64,000 bases of DNA from Planococcus shixiaomingii (GCF_030413615.1 NZ_CP129236.1:666001-730000); one strand, 5' to 3'. Shown: positions 16,557 through 25,284, counted from the first letter of the stretch. The notes: a model not told the origin generated them from the letters alone. Numbers and translations are program-made.

Positions 16557-16573
16557 CACCAATAGTTCTGGTG
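16557..16573. promoter_or_regulatory. Inverted repeat, candidate TetR operator
   Basis: CACCA, seven bases, TGGTG, extended imperfectly on both sides, in the 170-bp gap between the divergent DsbA-like and TetR genes. A regulator site is a reasonable reading but is not proven. Confidence 0.4.
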
Positions 16574-16631
16574 ATTTGTCGCTTATGCAACACATTTGAG
16601 AAACTGTTTAAAAAGTAGAGGTGGTAGCCAA

Positions 16632-17210
16632 ATGACTCAACCGAAAACAGATCCGCGAGTTCTGCGCACGCGCAAATTGATCATGGATTCTTTCATTGAA
16701 CTTTCAGGGGTAAAGGAATTTAAGGATATTACCGTAAAAGACATAACGGCAGAAGCCATGATTAACCGCGCAACTTTTTATTATCATTTTGAAGATATAT
16801 ATGACTTGTTAGAAAAGGCTTTATCAGAAGTCTTGCTAGTGAATTTGAATTACGACATCTATCAGAATGCCGAGCTAAACGAAGAAGCAGTCGTGAGCAT
16901 CTTTGAAGCGATAACTGATTTTCAAAAGTCTCTATCCAACCGCTGTCATAGAGGCTACGAAGATACCATTGCCCGTATTATCCGGGAACAGCTCGAAATC
17001 CTTTTTTACAAGATGTTGTTAAAACAACACGAAGCTGAAGAAAATGAAGCGCTAAAAGTGACCGCGGTGATATGGAGTTGGGGAATTTACGGAGCTTCGG
17101 TAGAATGGCGGAAAAGCAGCAAAGAGATGCCGCCGAAAGAATTTATCAAATTAGCCATTCCTTCCATGATGTATGGAATAAATTCTATCATGCAGAAAAA
17201 TGTGAAATGA
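16632..17210 (+). CDS. TetR family transcriptional regulator
   Basis: A 192-residue repressor with an N-terminal helix-turn-helix (residues about 8-55: RVLRTRKLIMDSFIELS, DITVKDITAEAMINRATFYY) followed by HFEDIYDLL, the usual alpha-4 start, and a C-terminal helical domain of the TetR_C_33-like (YsiA/YxaF-like) type with MPPKEFIKLAIPSMMYGI. The ATG at 16632 lies after AGAGGTGG; the longer frame is not supported. It is divergent from the DsbA-YdhR operon, its likely target. The inducer is unknown. Confidence 0.86.
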   Translation: MTQPKTDPRVLRTRKLIMDSFIELSGVKEFKDITVKDITAEAMINRATFYYHFEDIYDLLEKALSEVLLVNLNYDIYQNAELNEEAVVSIFEAITDFQKSLSNRCHRGYEDTIARIIREQLEILFYKMLLKQHEAEENEALKVTAVIWSWGIYGASVEWRKSSKEMPPKEFIKLAIPSMMYGINSIMQKNVK

Positions 17211-17227
17211 ACTTAAACTAATCTATT

Positions 17228-17263
17228 GAAAAAGCTGTCCGCCTGAGCGGACAGCTTTTCTTT
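17228..17263 (+). terminator. Intrinsic terminator of the TetR gene
   Basis: AAAAGCTGTCCGC/GCGGACAGCTTTT, 13-bp perfect stem, loop CTGA, then a T-rich run. The stem resembles the GCTGTTCGC palindromes of the adjoining array. Confidence 0.85.
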
Positions 17264-17264
17264 T

Positions 17265-17880
17265 GCGCTCTTTGGAGAGAACTGTGGGTAGAACTTTGAT
17301 GAGTGTTGGTAGAAAGCTGGATATTGCGTGTATAAACTGCAAAAACGTCGGTAGAAATACAAAGAGTGCGGGTAAAAATAAAAACAGTGCGGCTAAGAAT
17401 AAAAACAGTGTCGATAGAAAACCTAGCGATACTGATCCTTTTGGCTTTTCGCCAAGGCGAAAAGCACCCATTATATAATTTTGACCTTTGTTTTTGGAGA
17501 GACGCTTGGATAGAAGTGCGTGTTGAACTACAAAGAGTGGCGGTAGAAAATTGAATAATGCATGTAGAAACTGCAAAAACGTCGGTAGAAATTTAAAGAG
17601 TGCGAGTAAGAAGAAAAAAGTGGCGGTAGAAATCCGATTAACACCTCTCCCGCTTACAAAGCGACACCAATTTAACGTAAAAGGCTGTCCGCCGTAGCGG
17701 GCAGCTTCCATCTTGCTCTTGATCTTCACTTTTGGAGAGAGGCATTTTGAGAAAGTCATGTAGAAGTGCGAACATTTCATGTTGAAAACATGATTTGCCA
17801 TGTAAGAACCGCAAAAGTTCATGTAGAAACCCGCAAACTTCATGTAAGAACCCGTAAACTTTATGAAGAAAATTTTTCCA
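17265..17880 (+). repeat. 21-bp phased array locus R3
   Basis: No gene between 17264 and 17904. There are two GTAGAA arrays. The first (from about 17287) has seven units because one unit is doubled (GGGTAAAAATAAAAACAGTGC then GGCTAAGAATAAAAACAGTG). A palindrome lies at about 17446-17467, a second array follows (from about 17515), then a GCTGTCCGCC/GCGGGCAGC hairpin (about 17684-17706), and five TCATGTA-class units ending TTATGAAGAAAATTTTT at 17880. On the minus strand the array leaves a 220-codon frame open, which I do not read as a gene. Confidence 0.87.
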
Positions 17881-17904
17881 GCCACTTACACTATCTCACT
17901 CACC

Positions 17905-17943
17905 CCTAAAAACAAAAAAGCTGTCCGCCGAAGCGAACAGCCC
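17905..17943 (-). terminator. Terminator of the DUF817 gene
   Basis: On the minus strand GCTGTTCGC, loop, GCGGACAGC, then six T. Confidence 0.75.
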
Positions 17944-17950
17944 ACCCAAA

Positions 17951-18763
17951 TCAAGACACTACTTTCCCGCGTACTCCGGGAAACCGCGCCACCGCACTTT
18001 CTTCATTCTGCGCCAGTCCGCTTTTCACGCGCTTCAATTGTGCAACGATGATAATGCTGATAATCACCAGCAAAAACCACGAAGAAATCTTCCCGATATG
18101 TACAAGCGACCAAGCCGCTTGCTGATTCGGATACTGCCAGGCGCCAAAAAATGTGACGATGTTTTCCGCAATCCAAATGAAGAACCCTACGAGCAAGAAT
18201 GACAAAATCACTGGCATTTTATAGACGCTGTCCAGCACCCGGAAAGTGACAAAGGTTTTGAAGAAAATCACGAACAACAACGCTTTCAGCACCCAACGAA
18301 TATCGTACGAAAAATGGTGCGTGAAAAAGTTCGCGTAGATGAGCATGCTGATGCCGACGGCAAATAGCGGTTTTGGCCAGCCGTAAATCTTCAAATCGAG
18401 CCTGCGCCAAGCCTGGCAAATATAGCTCGCGACACTCGCGTACATAAAACCGCTATACAAAGGGACGCCGAATAGTTTGCTGTAGGCGTCTTCCGGATAA
18501 GCCCATGAACCCATATGCACTTTAAAGAGTTCCAAGCCTAAACCAATGACGTGGAACATACAAATCACTTTAAATTCATCGAATGTCTCAAGGCGAGATG
18601 CCAGCATGAACACTTGAGCGGCTATACAGACAAGCAAGATGAAATCATATCTCGGCAAACCGGGAATCTCGACCAATTTGGAAACAGCCAGCGCCGCAAA
18701 AATGATGACAGGAAAAATGCAGGACAATGCCTGCAAATAACCGAACATAACAAAGTTTTTCAT
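17951..18763 (-). CDS. DUF817 family integral membrane protein (YoaT-like)
   Basis: A 270-residue protein with eight or so hydrophobic helices and very short loops. Conserved-looking stretches include KVHMGSWAYPEDAYSKLFGV, PLYSGFMYASVASYICQAWR and GAWQYPNQQAAWSLVHIGKI, in which His, Trp and Tyr line likely membrane faces. The pattern fits DUF817 (B. subtilis YoaT, 264 residues), a family without an established activity. The ATG at 18763 follows GGAGGG by eight bases; the frame to 18805 lacks a ribosome site. It is a single gene in the cytoplasmic membrane. Confidence 0.82.
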   Translation of the reverse strand: MKNFVMFGYLQALSCIFPVIIFAALAVSKLVEIPGLPRYDFILLVCIAAQVFMLASRLETFDEFKVICMFHVIGLGLELFKVHMGSWAYPEDAYSKLFGVPLYSGFMYASVASYICQAWRRLDLKIYGWPKPLFAVGISMLIYANFFTHHFSYDIRWVLKALLFVIFFKTFVTFRVLDSVYKMPVILSFLLVGFFIWIAENIVTFFGAWQYPNQQAAWSLVHIGKISSWFLLVIISIIIVAQLKRVKSGLAQNEESAVARFPGVRGKVVS

Positions 18764-19010
18764 AGCAACAGCCCTCCAGGTTTTATTGCGCTGTACAGGC
18801 ATCATTGCCGGCCGCAGCTTTCTCGTACTATGAACTTCTCTTTATTTAAAACATTGCGCGATTGGTTTTAAATTTGGACGAAACCCTCATCCAGAAGTTT
18901 CCGGATTTTTTGAAAAAACCGTCCAAAGTTCCCAAGCTATTGCCAGTAAAACGGGGTATACAACTAATGCAAGAAAGTGGACCGTCAACTTTGAATGAGG
19001 AGGAGAAAAG

Positions 19011-19787
19011 ATGCCGAAGTTTGATGCAAATGGAGTGGAATTGTATTACGAAGAAGCCGGGGAAGGAAAGCCGCTGGTCTTGATCCATGGACTGACCGCG
19101 AACTTGCGGGTCTTCCAAGAAGAAGTGGATTATTTCCAGGATAATTTCCGTGTCATTACGTATGACTGCCGAGGACATGGCCTTTCGGATAAGCCGTTAA
19201 GTTTCACGCTGAATGACCATATTGAAGACGTCATTGCGCTGCTTGACCATCTTGGAATCGAAAAAGCGCATGTGCTTGGAGTCTCGATGGGCAGTTATAT
19301 CGCGCAAGGTGTCGTACTTGCGCATCCAGACCGCGTCGACAAACTGGTACTCGTCGTCTCCAAATCGAACGGCAAAACCTCATCGACGATGGAGCTATTT
19401 AGCCGCTATGCCGATGAGATTGAAGGTATGGACGAACAACAGCAGCAAAAGCATTTATTCAAATACATGTTCCACAATTTGGCTGCAGTGGAAGAATGGC
19501 AGGAAGAAGCCGGCCTCACCGAACCTGATTTGACGATTGTGCAGCAGGCTGCCGCCAATAAAGCGCTCGAGGGCTTTGATTTCCGTTCGGCTTTGCCGAC
19601 TGTAGGGTCCCCGACGCTGGTGATCAGCGGTACGCACGACGGTTTAAACCCGCCGGAACGCGGCAAGGAGCTCGCTTCGCTAATCGCTGATGCGGTTTTT
19701 GTGGAATTCGAAAACTCAGGGCATGCGCCGAACGTCGAAGAACGCGAACGCTTTTTGGAAGTGGTGACGGACTTTCTGATGGCCTAA
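19011..19787 (+). CDS. Alpha/beta hydrolase
   Basis: A 258-residue alpha/beta-hydrolase fold enzyme. Oxyanion segment LIHGLTAN; DCRGHGLSDKP; nucleophile elbow GVSMGS with Ser92; acid Asp210 in SGTHDGLNP; and His238 in NSGHAPNVEE complete the triad. The layout is that of the 3-oxoadipate enol-lactonase / haloperoxidase-like group, but this group hydrolyses many esters and lactones, so the substrate stays open. GAGGAGGA precedes the ATG. It is a single gene; the CPBP gene converges from the right behind a shared terminator. Confidence 0.87.
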   Translation: MPKFDANGVELYYEEAGEGKPLVLIHGLTANLRVFQEEVDYFQDNFRVITYDCRGHGLSDKPLSFTLNDHIEDVIALLDHLGIEKAHVLGVSMGSYIAQGVVLAHPDRVDKLVLVVSKSNGKTSSTMELFSRYADEIEGMDEQQQQKHLFKYMFHNLAAVEEWQEEAGLTEPDLTIVQQAAANKALEGFDFRSALPTVGSPTLVISGTHDGLNPPERGKELASLIADAVFVEFENSGHAPNVEERERFLEVVTDFLMA

Positions 19788-19867
19788 TAAACAGAAACTT
19801 CATTTCTTGCTGGATGAAGTCCGACTAGGAATGTTAGTTGATCCAATCGGACTTTTACGGATAACAG

Positions 19868-19909
19868 GAAAAAACGAGCTTAGAGGGAATCTCTTAGCTC
19901 GTTTTTTTC
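19868..19909. terminator. Bidirectional terminator
   Basis: ACGAGCTTAGAG/CTCTTAGCTCGT stem (one mismatch) between A and T runs, serving the hydrolase gene and the converging CPBP gene. Confidence 0.85.
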
Positions 19910-20749
19910 TGATTCGCTATAGGAGTCCATAAGCTTCGTGAGCTGCTCGTCTCTCAATTTTTTCTCCAAACCGAACGACAGCCGCCAGATGGCGAGCATC
20001 AGGAGAAGCGCGCTGCCAATCAGCATTATCGTATAGGCCGCAGCCTCCGCATATACTTCTGAACTATTGAGAATGTAGAGCCAGTCCGGACGTGCACCAG
20101 GCACGAACATCATATAAGAGGCCAGTGAATTATTGACCGCATGGAATAGAATCGGTACAAGCAGATTGCCGGTCCGCAAAAACAGCAGGGACGCAAGGAC
20201 GCCGAACAAAAACGCGCCGATGATATCAACATGCAGCATTGCGAAAATAAGACTCGAAATGATTACGCCGCTCCACATCGTCGTTTTGGCGATGACCCGC
20301 TTTAACAAGACCCCGCGAAAAATGAACTCTTCGGCAATCGGCCCGATCAACATAATAATCGAAAGCGTGAAAATTGCATGGAATGTACTGTTCGGCAGCG
20401 GAATCGGTCCATTGGAAAAGTCGACGAGCCAAGGAGCGACAGGCAGCAGAATGTACATTTGAAACCACAGCATGCCTGCCGAAAACATGAACGATAAAGC
20501 CACTAAGCCGGTGACGACTGGAAGCCAGCGGAAGAGGCCGCGGAAAAACACGACGTTCTTGACGGAAGTTCCTTGCTTCCAGAAATAAAATTTGAAATAC
20601 AGCACGGGTACGAAGATGTAGAGGACCGACTGGAAAACAACTTCAATGGTTTGGTCACTTGCGGACATTTCGAATAACGTGATGATGGTTATCCCGGTAG
20701 CCAATGCTAAAAATCCAAACAAATGACGAGCGGGCATTTCTTCAAACAT
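19880..20749 (-). CDS. CPBP family intramembrane glutamic endopeptidase
   Basis: A 289-residue membrane protease of the CAAX/Abi (CPBP, Rce1-like) family. Three signature motifs lie in predicted helices: IAEEFIFRGVLLKR (the Glu-Glu and Arg), MLHVDIIGAFLFG (His) and ILFHAVNNSLAS (His and Asn). About eight helices are seen, and the C-terminal 35 residues are charged and cytoplasmic. Such proteins cleave membrane or prenylated peptides and in Gram-positives act in bacteriocin immunity or protein processing; no partner is visible here. The ATG at 20749 follows AGAGGCGG; divergent from the PBP gene by 168 bp. Confidence 0.85.
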   Translation of the reverse strand: MFEEMPARHLFGFLALATGITIITLFEMSASDQTIEVVFQSVLYIFVPVLYFKFYFWKQGTSVKNVVFFRGLFRWLPVVTGLVALSFMFSAGMLWFQMYILLPVAPWLVDFSNGPIPLPNSTFHAIFTLSIIMLIGPIAEEFIFRGVLLKRVIAKTTMWSGVIISSLIFAMLHVDIIGAFLFGVLASLLFLRTGNLLVPILFHAVNNSLASYMMFVPGARPDWLYILNSSEVYAEAAAYTIMLIGSALLLMLAIWRLSFGLEKKLRDEQLTKLMDSYSESEKNELRDSL

Positions 20750-20916
20750 CTTTTGCACCGCCTCTCTTTTCTGTATGAGCCACATAAGCTGTAGAGCGAG
20801 AAAACGGAAAAAAGCAGTTTTTTATTTATTTTATACTAGGTAACCTACAAAATCACGTTTTATATTTCTTAATATTCAGTCAAATGATACACTTAAGAAA
20901 AAGTGGAGGGGCTGCC

Positions 20917-22956
20917 ATGAATAAAAGATGGATCGGTCTGTTTTGGGTTGCAATCGTTCTTTTAACGGGTTGCCAGCCGGAAGAACAAGTAGCTCCGAAA
21001 GAGCCAGAAAAAGCGGAAGCGCAAGTTTCCCCTGAAGGCCGGCTTAAAGAATTCATCAGCCACTGGACGGCTGGGGATTTCGCCGAAATTTACGCCGAGT
21101 ATTTAACGGAAGGCACAAAAGAGGCGTTTGGTGAAGACGTGTATGTTGACTGGCAAGAACAATTGAAAGAGGATTTGGATGCTACAAGCATCTCCATTGA
21201 TTATACGAAACCGGAAGAAGAGGCCAAGTGGACTCCGGAAGAACCGGCCGATTTTCCAATTGCTGTGGATATAGCTACGGTAGCGGGGCCGGTGCAGTTT
21301 GAAAAGACGTTAACGCTGCTTTTTGAAAACGGTGACTGGTTTGTCGAATGGGACCCGTCGTTCATTTTCCCGCAGCTTGAAGAAGGGGATAAGGTCAAAA
21401 CGGAAATTACCAAGCCGGAACGCGGCGAAATTTTGGACCGCAACGGCAAAGGAATCGCCATTAACGGCACCGGCTATGAAATTGGCATCATCCCAGGCGA
21501 TTTCGAAGAGGACAAAAAAGAAGAACTTGCGAAGCTGCTAAATACGACGCCAACCGCAATTGACCGCCAGCTGAACCAAAGTTGGGTGCAGCCGGACTTT
21601 TACGTGCCGATCGCTAAAGTGGCGAAGGGGAATAAGGAAAAACTCGATAAGATCTTTGCCATTCCGGGCACCGAGCGCCGGGAAGTGCCTCTGCGTGAAT
21701 ATCCGTATGGCAAAGCGCTGGCTCATGTGTCAGGCTTTATCGGGCCGATCACCGCGGAGCAATTGGAGGAGTTGAAAGAAGAAGGCTATACGGCAGAAGA
21801 TTTGATCGGCCGCCAAGGCTTGGAGCGTTCGCTTGAAGAACGGCTGCGCGGTGAAGAAGGCGTGCGCATCGTCATTGAAAAAGCGCGAAGCGCAGATGAA
21901 ACCATCACAGCGGCTGAAAAAGAGCCGAAACAAGGCGACATCATCACGTTGACGATCGACGCCGATTTGCAAAAAACGGTGTACAACGCCATGGATGGCA
22001 AAGCGGGAACGAGTGCAGCCGTCAACCCCGACACCGGTGAAACCTTAGTGCTCGCCAGTTCACCGGGCTACAATCCGAACGAATTCATCTTGGGCATGAG
22101 CGGCAGCCGCTACAGCAAATTGCAGAACGATCCGCTCAATCCGCTGTTCACCCGTTTTGCGGCTTCGTATGCACCCGGCTCGGCAATCAAACCGGTAATC
22201 GCGGCGATCGCTTTGGAAGCGGGCACACTCGACCCGGACAAAGGCATGGATATAAAAGGCAAGACGTGGCAGAAAAAAGGCTGGACCAATTACCGGGTAG
22301 CTCGCCTGCATGACGACGCGCCGAATCCAGTCGACTTGAACACGGCGCTTGTCTATTCAGACAACATCTACTTTGCACGCCAAGCGCTGGAGATGGGACG
22401 CGAAACACTCATTGAAGGGCTGGAAAGTTTCGGTTTCGGCGAAGAGTTGCCGTTTGAAGGCTTGAACGTAACCACGTCACAAATTTCGAATGACGGCCTG
22501 ATCACGTCAGAAGGCCAGCTTGCCGACACGTCATTCGGACAAGGGCAGATGCTGACGAACATTCTGCACTTGGCAACGATGTATGAACCTTTCCTGAACG
22601 GCGGGATGATGTATAAACCAGTGCTGTTTGAAGAAGACCAAAAAGCGCAAGTATGGAAAGAAGAGCTGGTGAGCGCTGACAACGCCGAAACGATACGAAC
22701 CAGCATGCGAAACGCCGTCACCGACGGTTTTGCAAAGTCAGCAGACCTGAAAGACATCCCGCTTGCCGGCAAAACCGGAACCGCGGAAATAAAAGCCCGG
22801 ACGACAGATAAAGGAAAAAACCACGGCTATTTTGTAGCCTATAACGAAGATGCTCCGGATTTTATCCTCGCGATGATGATAGAGGATATTGGAAATGACA
22901 GCAGCGACAAAGTGGCGAAGATGGCAGCGGAAGTCTTTAAAGAAAGAGATAAATAA
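20917..22956 (+). CDS. pbpC: Class B penicillin-binding protein with MecA-type N-terminal domain (PBP3-like)
   Basis: A 679-residue transpeptidase that cross-links peptidoglycan on the outer face of the membrane. It begins with a lipoprotein-like signal (LLTGC, Cys19), then an NTF2-like MecA_N domain (about 35-150, RLKEFISHWTAGDFAEIYAE), the dimerisation domain (ERGEILDRNGKGIA) and the transpeptidase domain. Active-site motifs are Ser422-A-I-Lys (PGSAIKP), Ser481-Asp-Asn and Lys619-Thr-Gly. Architecture and length fit B. subtilis PBP3 and staphylococcal PBP2a relatives, often low in beta-lactam affinity; resistance here is not shown. GGAGGGG precedes the ATG. Confidence 0.88.
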   Translation: MNKRWIGLFWVAIVLLTGCQPEEQVAPKEPEKAEAQVSPEGRLKEFISHWTAGDFAEIYAEYLTEGTKEAFGEDVYVDWQEQLKEDLDATSISIDYTKPEEEAKWTPEEPADFPIAVDIATVAGPVQFEKTLTLLFENGDWFVEWDPSFIFPQLEEGDKVKTEITKPERGEILDRNGKGIAINGTGYEIGIIPGDFEEDKKEELAKLLNTTPTAIDRQLNQSWVQPDFYVPIAKVAKGNKEKLDKIFAIPGTERREVPLREYPYGKALAHVSGFIGPITAEQLEELKEEGYTAEDLIGRQGLERSLEERLRGEEGVRIVIEKARSADETITAAEKEPKQGDIITLTIDADLQKTVYNAMDGKAGTSAAVNPDTGETLVLASSPGYNPNEFILGMSGSRYSKLQNDPLNPLFTRFAASYAPGSAIKPVIAAIALEAGTLDPDKGMDIKGKTWQKKGWTNYRVARLHDDAPNPVDLNTALVYSDNIYFARQALEMGRETLIEGLESFGFGEELPFEGLNVTTSQISNDGLITSEGQLADTSFGQGQMLTNILHLATMYEPFLNGGMMYKPVLFEEDQKAQVWKEELVSADNAETIRTSMRNAVTDGFAKSADLKDIPLAGKTGTAEIKARTTDKGKNHGYFVAYNEDAPDFILAMMIEDIGNDSSDKVAKMAAEVFKERDK

Positions 22957-22967
22957 ACCGAAGCACA

Positions 22968-23016
22968 AAATCCCGGCTTGCTCCTCTTGTAAAGTAGAGC
23001 GAGCCGGGATTTGTTA
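22968..23016 (+). terminator. Intrinsic terminator of the PBP gene
   Basis: AAATCCCGGCTTGCTC pairs with GAGCGAGCCGGGATTT (one mismatch) around a 13-base loop. Confidence 0.8.
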
Positions 23017-23082
23017 TTTCAATTTCTAAAATGTTCTGTCATATGTTAGAATGGCAAAAGCTTAAGGAAAAGAGGGAAAAAC

Positions 23083-24678
23083 ATGGAAGAATGGTGGAAA
23101 AAAGCGACAGTATACCAAATTTATCCTCGCAGCTTCATGGATTCAAACGGTGATGGCATTGGAGATTTGAGAGGCATTATCCAGAAACTTGATTACTTGT
23201 CGGACCTAGGTGTCGACATCCTTTGGCTATCGCCAATCTACGACTCACCGAATGACGACAATGGCTATGACATCCGCAACTATCATGAAATCATGGCGGA
23301 GTTCGGCACAATGGAAGACTTTGATGAACTGCTCGAAGAAGTCCACAACCGAGGGATGAAACTGATTATGGATCTCGTGGTCAACCATACGTCGGATGAG
23401 CATGAATGGTTCCAGAACAAACCTGACTTCTATATTTGGCGCGACGAGCCGAACAACTGGCGGTCGATTTTCAGCGGTTCGGCTTGGCAATACGATGAAA
23501 ACCGGGCGCGTTATTACCTGCACTTATTCACCAAAAAACAGCCCGACTTGAACTGGGAAAATCCCGATGTCCGGGAAGCAGTCTATGGCATGATGCGCTG
23601 GTGGCTGGACAAAGGCATCGACGGTTTCCGCATGGACGTCATCAACTTGATCTCGAAAGATCCACTGTTCCCGGACGCCGATGAAGGCAACGGCAGCATG
23701 CATTACATGAACGGCCCAAAGGTCCACGAACACTTGAAGGAAATGAACGAAAAAGTGCTGTCGCGCTACGATATCGTCACAGTCGGTGAAACACCTGGCG
23801 CGTCAGTGGAAGATGCGAGGATTTATACAGATCCAGCAAACAAGGAACTCAATATGATCTTCACATTTGAACATATGGAGCTGGATCAAGAAGGCGAGAA
23901 ATGGGACTTGAAGCCGCTGCGCCTCATCGATTTGAAAGAAAACAAGGAAAAGTGGCAGCATGCCCTCCACACAGTCGGCTGGAACAGCCTGTACTGGAAC
24001 AACCACGATCAGCCACGCATCGTTTCGCGCTTTGGCAACGATAAAGAATACCATCAGGAGTCGGCGAAGATGTTGGCGACGTGTCTGCATTTTATGCAGG
24101 GCACACCATATATTTACCAAGGGGAAGAGCTCGGCATGACCAATGTCCGGTTTGATTCCATTGAAGAATACCGGGACGTTGAGACGCACAATATGTACAA
24201 GGAACGAATCGAACTGGGCTTTTCACATGAGGACATCATGGAGTCGATCTACGCGAAGGGGCGCGACAATGCACGGACGCCGATGCAATGGTCGGATGAG
24301 CCGAATGCTGGCTTCACAACAGGCACACCGTGGATGAAAGTCAATCCGAACTATCCGGAAATCAACGCGGAGCAGCGCTCTGACGTCAATTCGATTTATA
24401 CTTATTACCGCGCGTTGATCGCGTTCCGTAAAACCTTGGACATCGTGACGACTGGCGACTTTACGCTGTTGTACCGGGAAGATGAAGACATCTTCGCTTA
24501 TGAAAGAAAAAGCGGCGACGATAAGCTGACCGTTTACTGCAACTTCTCCACCAACTACAGAACCATGCCGCGTCCGCCTGGTGAGTTTTTGATCGGCAAT
24601 TACGAGGAGCCAGCAGGGGATGACGAACTGGAACTGCGTCCTTTTGAGGCCGTCGCTTTCTATGATGAAGTGAAGTAA
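23083..24678 (+). CDS. GH13 alpha-glucosidase, oligo-1,6-glucosidase type
   Basis: A 531-residue cytoplasmic GH13_31-like enzyme. Start WWKKATVYQIYPRSFMDSNG; conserved region I DLVVNHTSDEH; nucleophile Asp185 in GFRMDVINLI; acid/base Glu236 in VGETPG; transition-state Asp309 in NNHDQPR; C-terminal beta domain from about 450. The residue after the nucleophile is Val (V186), which in this subfamily (oligo-1,6-glucosidase, dextran glucosidase) favours alpha-1,6 linkages. The other two GH13 enzymes in this locus have Ala there. It stands upstream of the sugar ABC operon, separated by repeat DNA, and so probably has its own promoter. Confidence 0.88.
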   Translation: MEEWWKKATVYQIYPRSFMDSNGDGIGDLRGIIQKLDYLSDLGVDILWLSPIYDSPNDDNGYDIRNYHEIMAEFGTMEDFDELLEEVHNRGMKLIMDLVVNHTSDEHEWFQNKPDFYIWRDEPNNWRSIFSGSAWQYDENRARYYLHLFTKKQPDLNWENPDVREAVYGMMRWWLDKGIDGFRMDVINLISKDPLFPDADEGNGSMHYMNGPKVHEHLKEMNEKVLSRYDIVTVGETPGASVEDARIYTDPANKELNMIFTFEHMELDQEGEKWDLKPLRLIDLKENKEKWQHALHTVGWNSLYWNNHDQPRIVSRFGNDKEYHQESAKMLATCLHFMQGTPYIYQGEELGMTNVRFDSIEEYRDVETHNMYKERIELGFSHEDIMESIYAKGRDNARTPMQWSDEPNAGFTTGTPWMKVNPNYPEINAEQRSDVNSIYTYYRALIAFRKTLDIVTTGDFTLLYREDEDIFAYERKSGDDKLTVYCNFSTNYRTMPRPPGEFLIGNYEEPAGDDELELRPFEAVAFYDEVK

Positions 24679-24698
24679 AGAAGTTCACTCTTATATGA

Positions 24699-24788
24699 CG
24701 CTTCGGCGCTTTGGGCATGGCTTCCGCCATGAGCCGGGAAGATCACCCGTCTCATAGCTGCGCCTAGCCCTTGGACGCGCCGGCGCTA
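24699..24788 (-). repeat. Family C interspersed element, copy 1 (inverted)
   Basis: About 90 bp sharing CGCTTCGG, CTTTGGGCA and GCGCCTAGCCCTTGGACGC with copies at 48208-48304 and 62551-62640, which lie in the opposite orientation. Each copy folds internally, and each sits within about 250 bp of a family B element. Confidence 0.7.
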
Positions 24789-24852
24789 AGAAATATCTTA
24801 ATTTCTAGTAATAAATTCTATTATCGCCGTTATATTGCAAGTTCATTAGAAG

Positions 24853-24965
24853 CTATGGGGTAAAACAGCGGAGGAAATTGTGTGCTCTTGTCTTTGCATT
24901 GCACCTGCATCGCTGAGCTAGCTTCGAGACATGGAAAAGCATTACAGCGATATGCGCTTCGACGC
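24853..24965 (-). repeat. Partial family B derivative
   Basis: It begins GGTAAAACAGCGGAG and contains GCACCTGCATCGCTGAGCTA and CTTCGAGACATGGAAAAGCA, the reverse complement of the inner part of the 47913-48148 element. It looks like a one-ended, decayed copy. Confidence 0.55.
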
Positions 24966-25020
24966 TAAGAAAGTTACTAATCTATAAGCACTGCTATATT
25001 TTTAATTGTTCTTATAATAG

Positions 25021-25141
25021 ATATGGAGCAAAACAGCGGAGACTCCAGCGGGATAGCGAGACAGCCGAGAACCCACAGAGCGATAGCTCGAGGAGGCTTG
25101 GCGCTCGCCCGCAGGAAAGCGCAGCTGTTTTGCGGAATATC
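25021..25141. repeat. Family B MITE-like element, 121 bp
   Basis: The ends ATATGGAGCAAAACAGC and GCTGTTTTGCGGAATAT are inverted repeats (14 of 17 match). The interior has GACTCCAGCGGGATAGCGAG and GGAGGCTTGGCGCTCGC. The copy at 62386-62506 has the same length in the opposite orientation. No open frame. Confidence 0.75.
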
Positions 25142-25180
25142 TACTGATCTTTTTTAGAAGAAATTGAAAATTACATATTG

Positions 25181-25194
25181 TGCAAACGTTTACA
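25181..25194. promoter_or_regulatory. LacI-type operator 1
   Basis: TGCAAACGTTTACA, a near-palindrome centred on CG as LacI-family sites are, overlapping the -35 box. The LacI-type regulator of the same operon is the probable binder; CcpA is an alternative. Confidence 0.6.
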
Positions 25195-25217
25195 CTGTGA
25201 TACGATCTAAATAATTA
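25189..25217 (+). promoter_or_regulatory. Probable promoter of the alpha-glucoside operon
   Basis: TTTACA (25189-25194), a 17-bp spacer and TAATTA (25212-25217). The -35 box overlaps the operator TGCAAACGTTTACA at 25181-25194. Confidence 0.5.
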
Positions 25218-25218
25218 T

Positions 25219-25256
25219 AAATTGGAAACGCTTTCTAGAACGTTTCCAATTTTTAT
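25219..25256 (+). promoter_or_regulatory. cre-like site within a 5' hairpin
   Basis: TTGGAAACGCTTTCT at 25222-25236 satisfies the CcpA consensus WTGNAANCGNWNNCW at every fixed position. It also forms the left arm of a 10-bp perfect hairpin (ATTGGAAACG/CGTTTCCAAT, 25221-25250) followed by TTTTTATTT, so it could act both as a repressor roadblock and as a leader terminator. Confidence 0.6.
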
Positions 25257-25264
25257 TTGCCACA

Positions 25265-25284
25265 TTGTGCAAACGATTGCACAA
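25265..25284. promoter_or_regulatory. LacI-type operator 2
   Basis: TTGTGCAAACGATTGCACAA, nearly palindromic, sharing TGTGCAAACG with operator 1 (the sites are 84 bp apart), placed just before the ribosome site of the binding-protein gene. The spacing, eight helical turns, would allow looping. Confidence 0.6.

Noticed and set aside
17223-17885. 220-codon minus-strand hydrophobic frame, and similar frames at 5351-5866, 34165-34614 and 54978-55400
   Set aside because: They coincide with the 21-bp arrays, translate as a simple heptad, and lack a conserved start or ribosome site.
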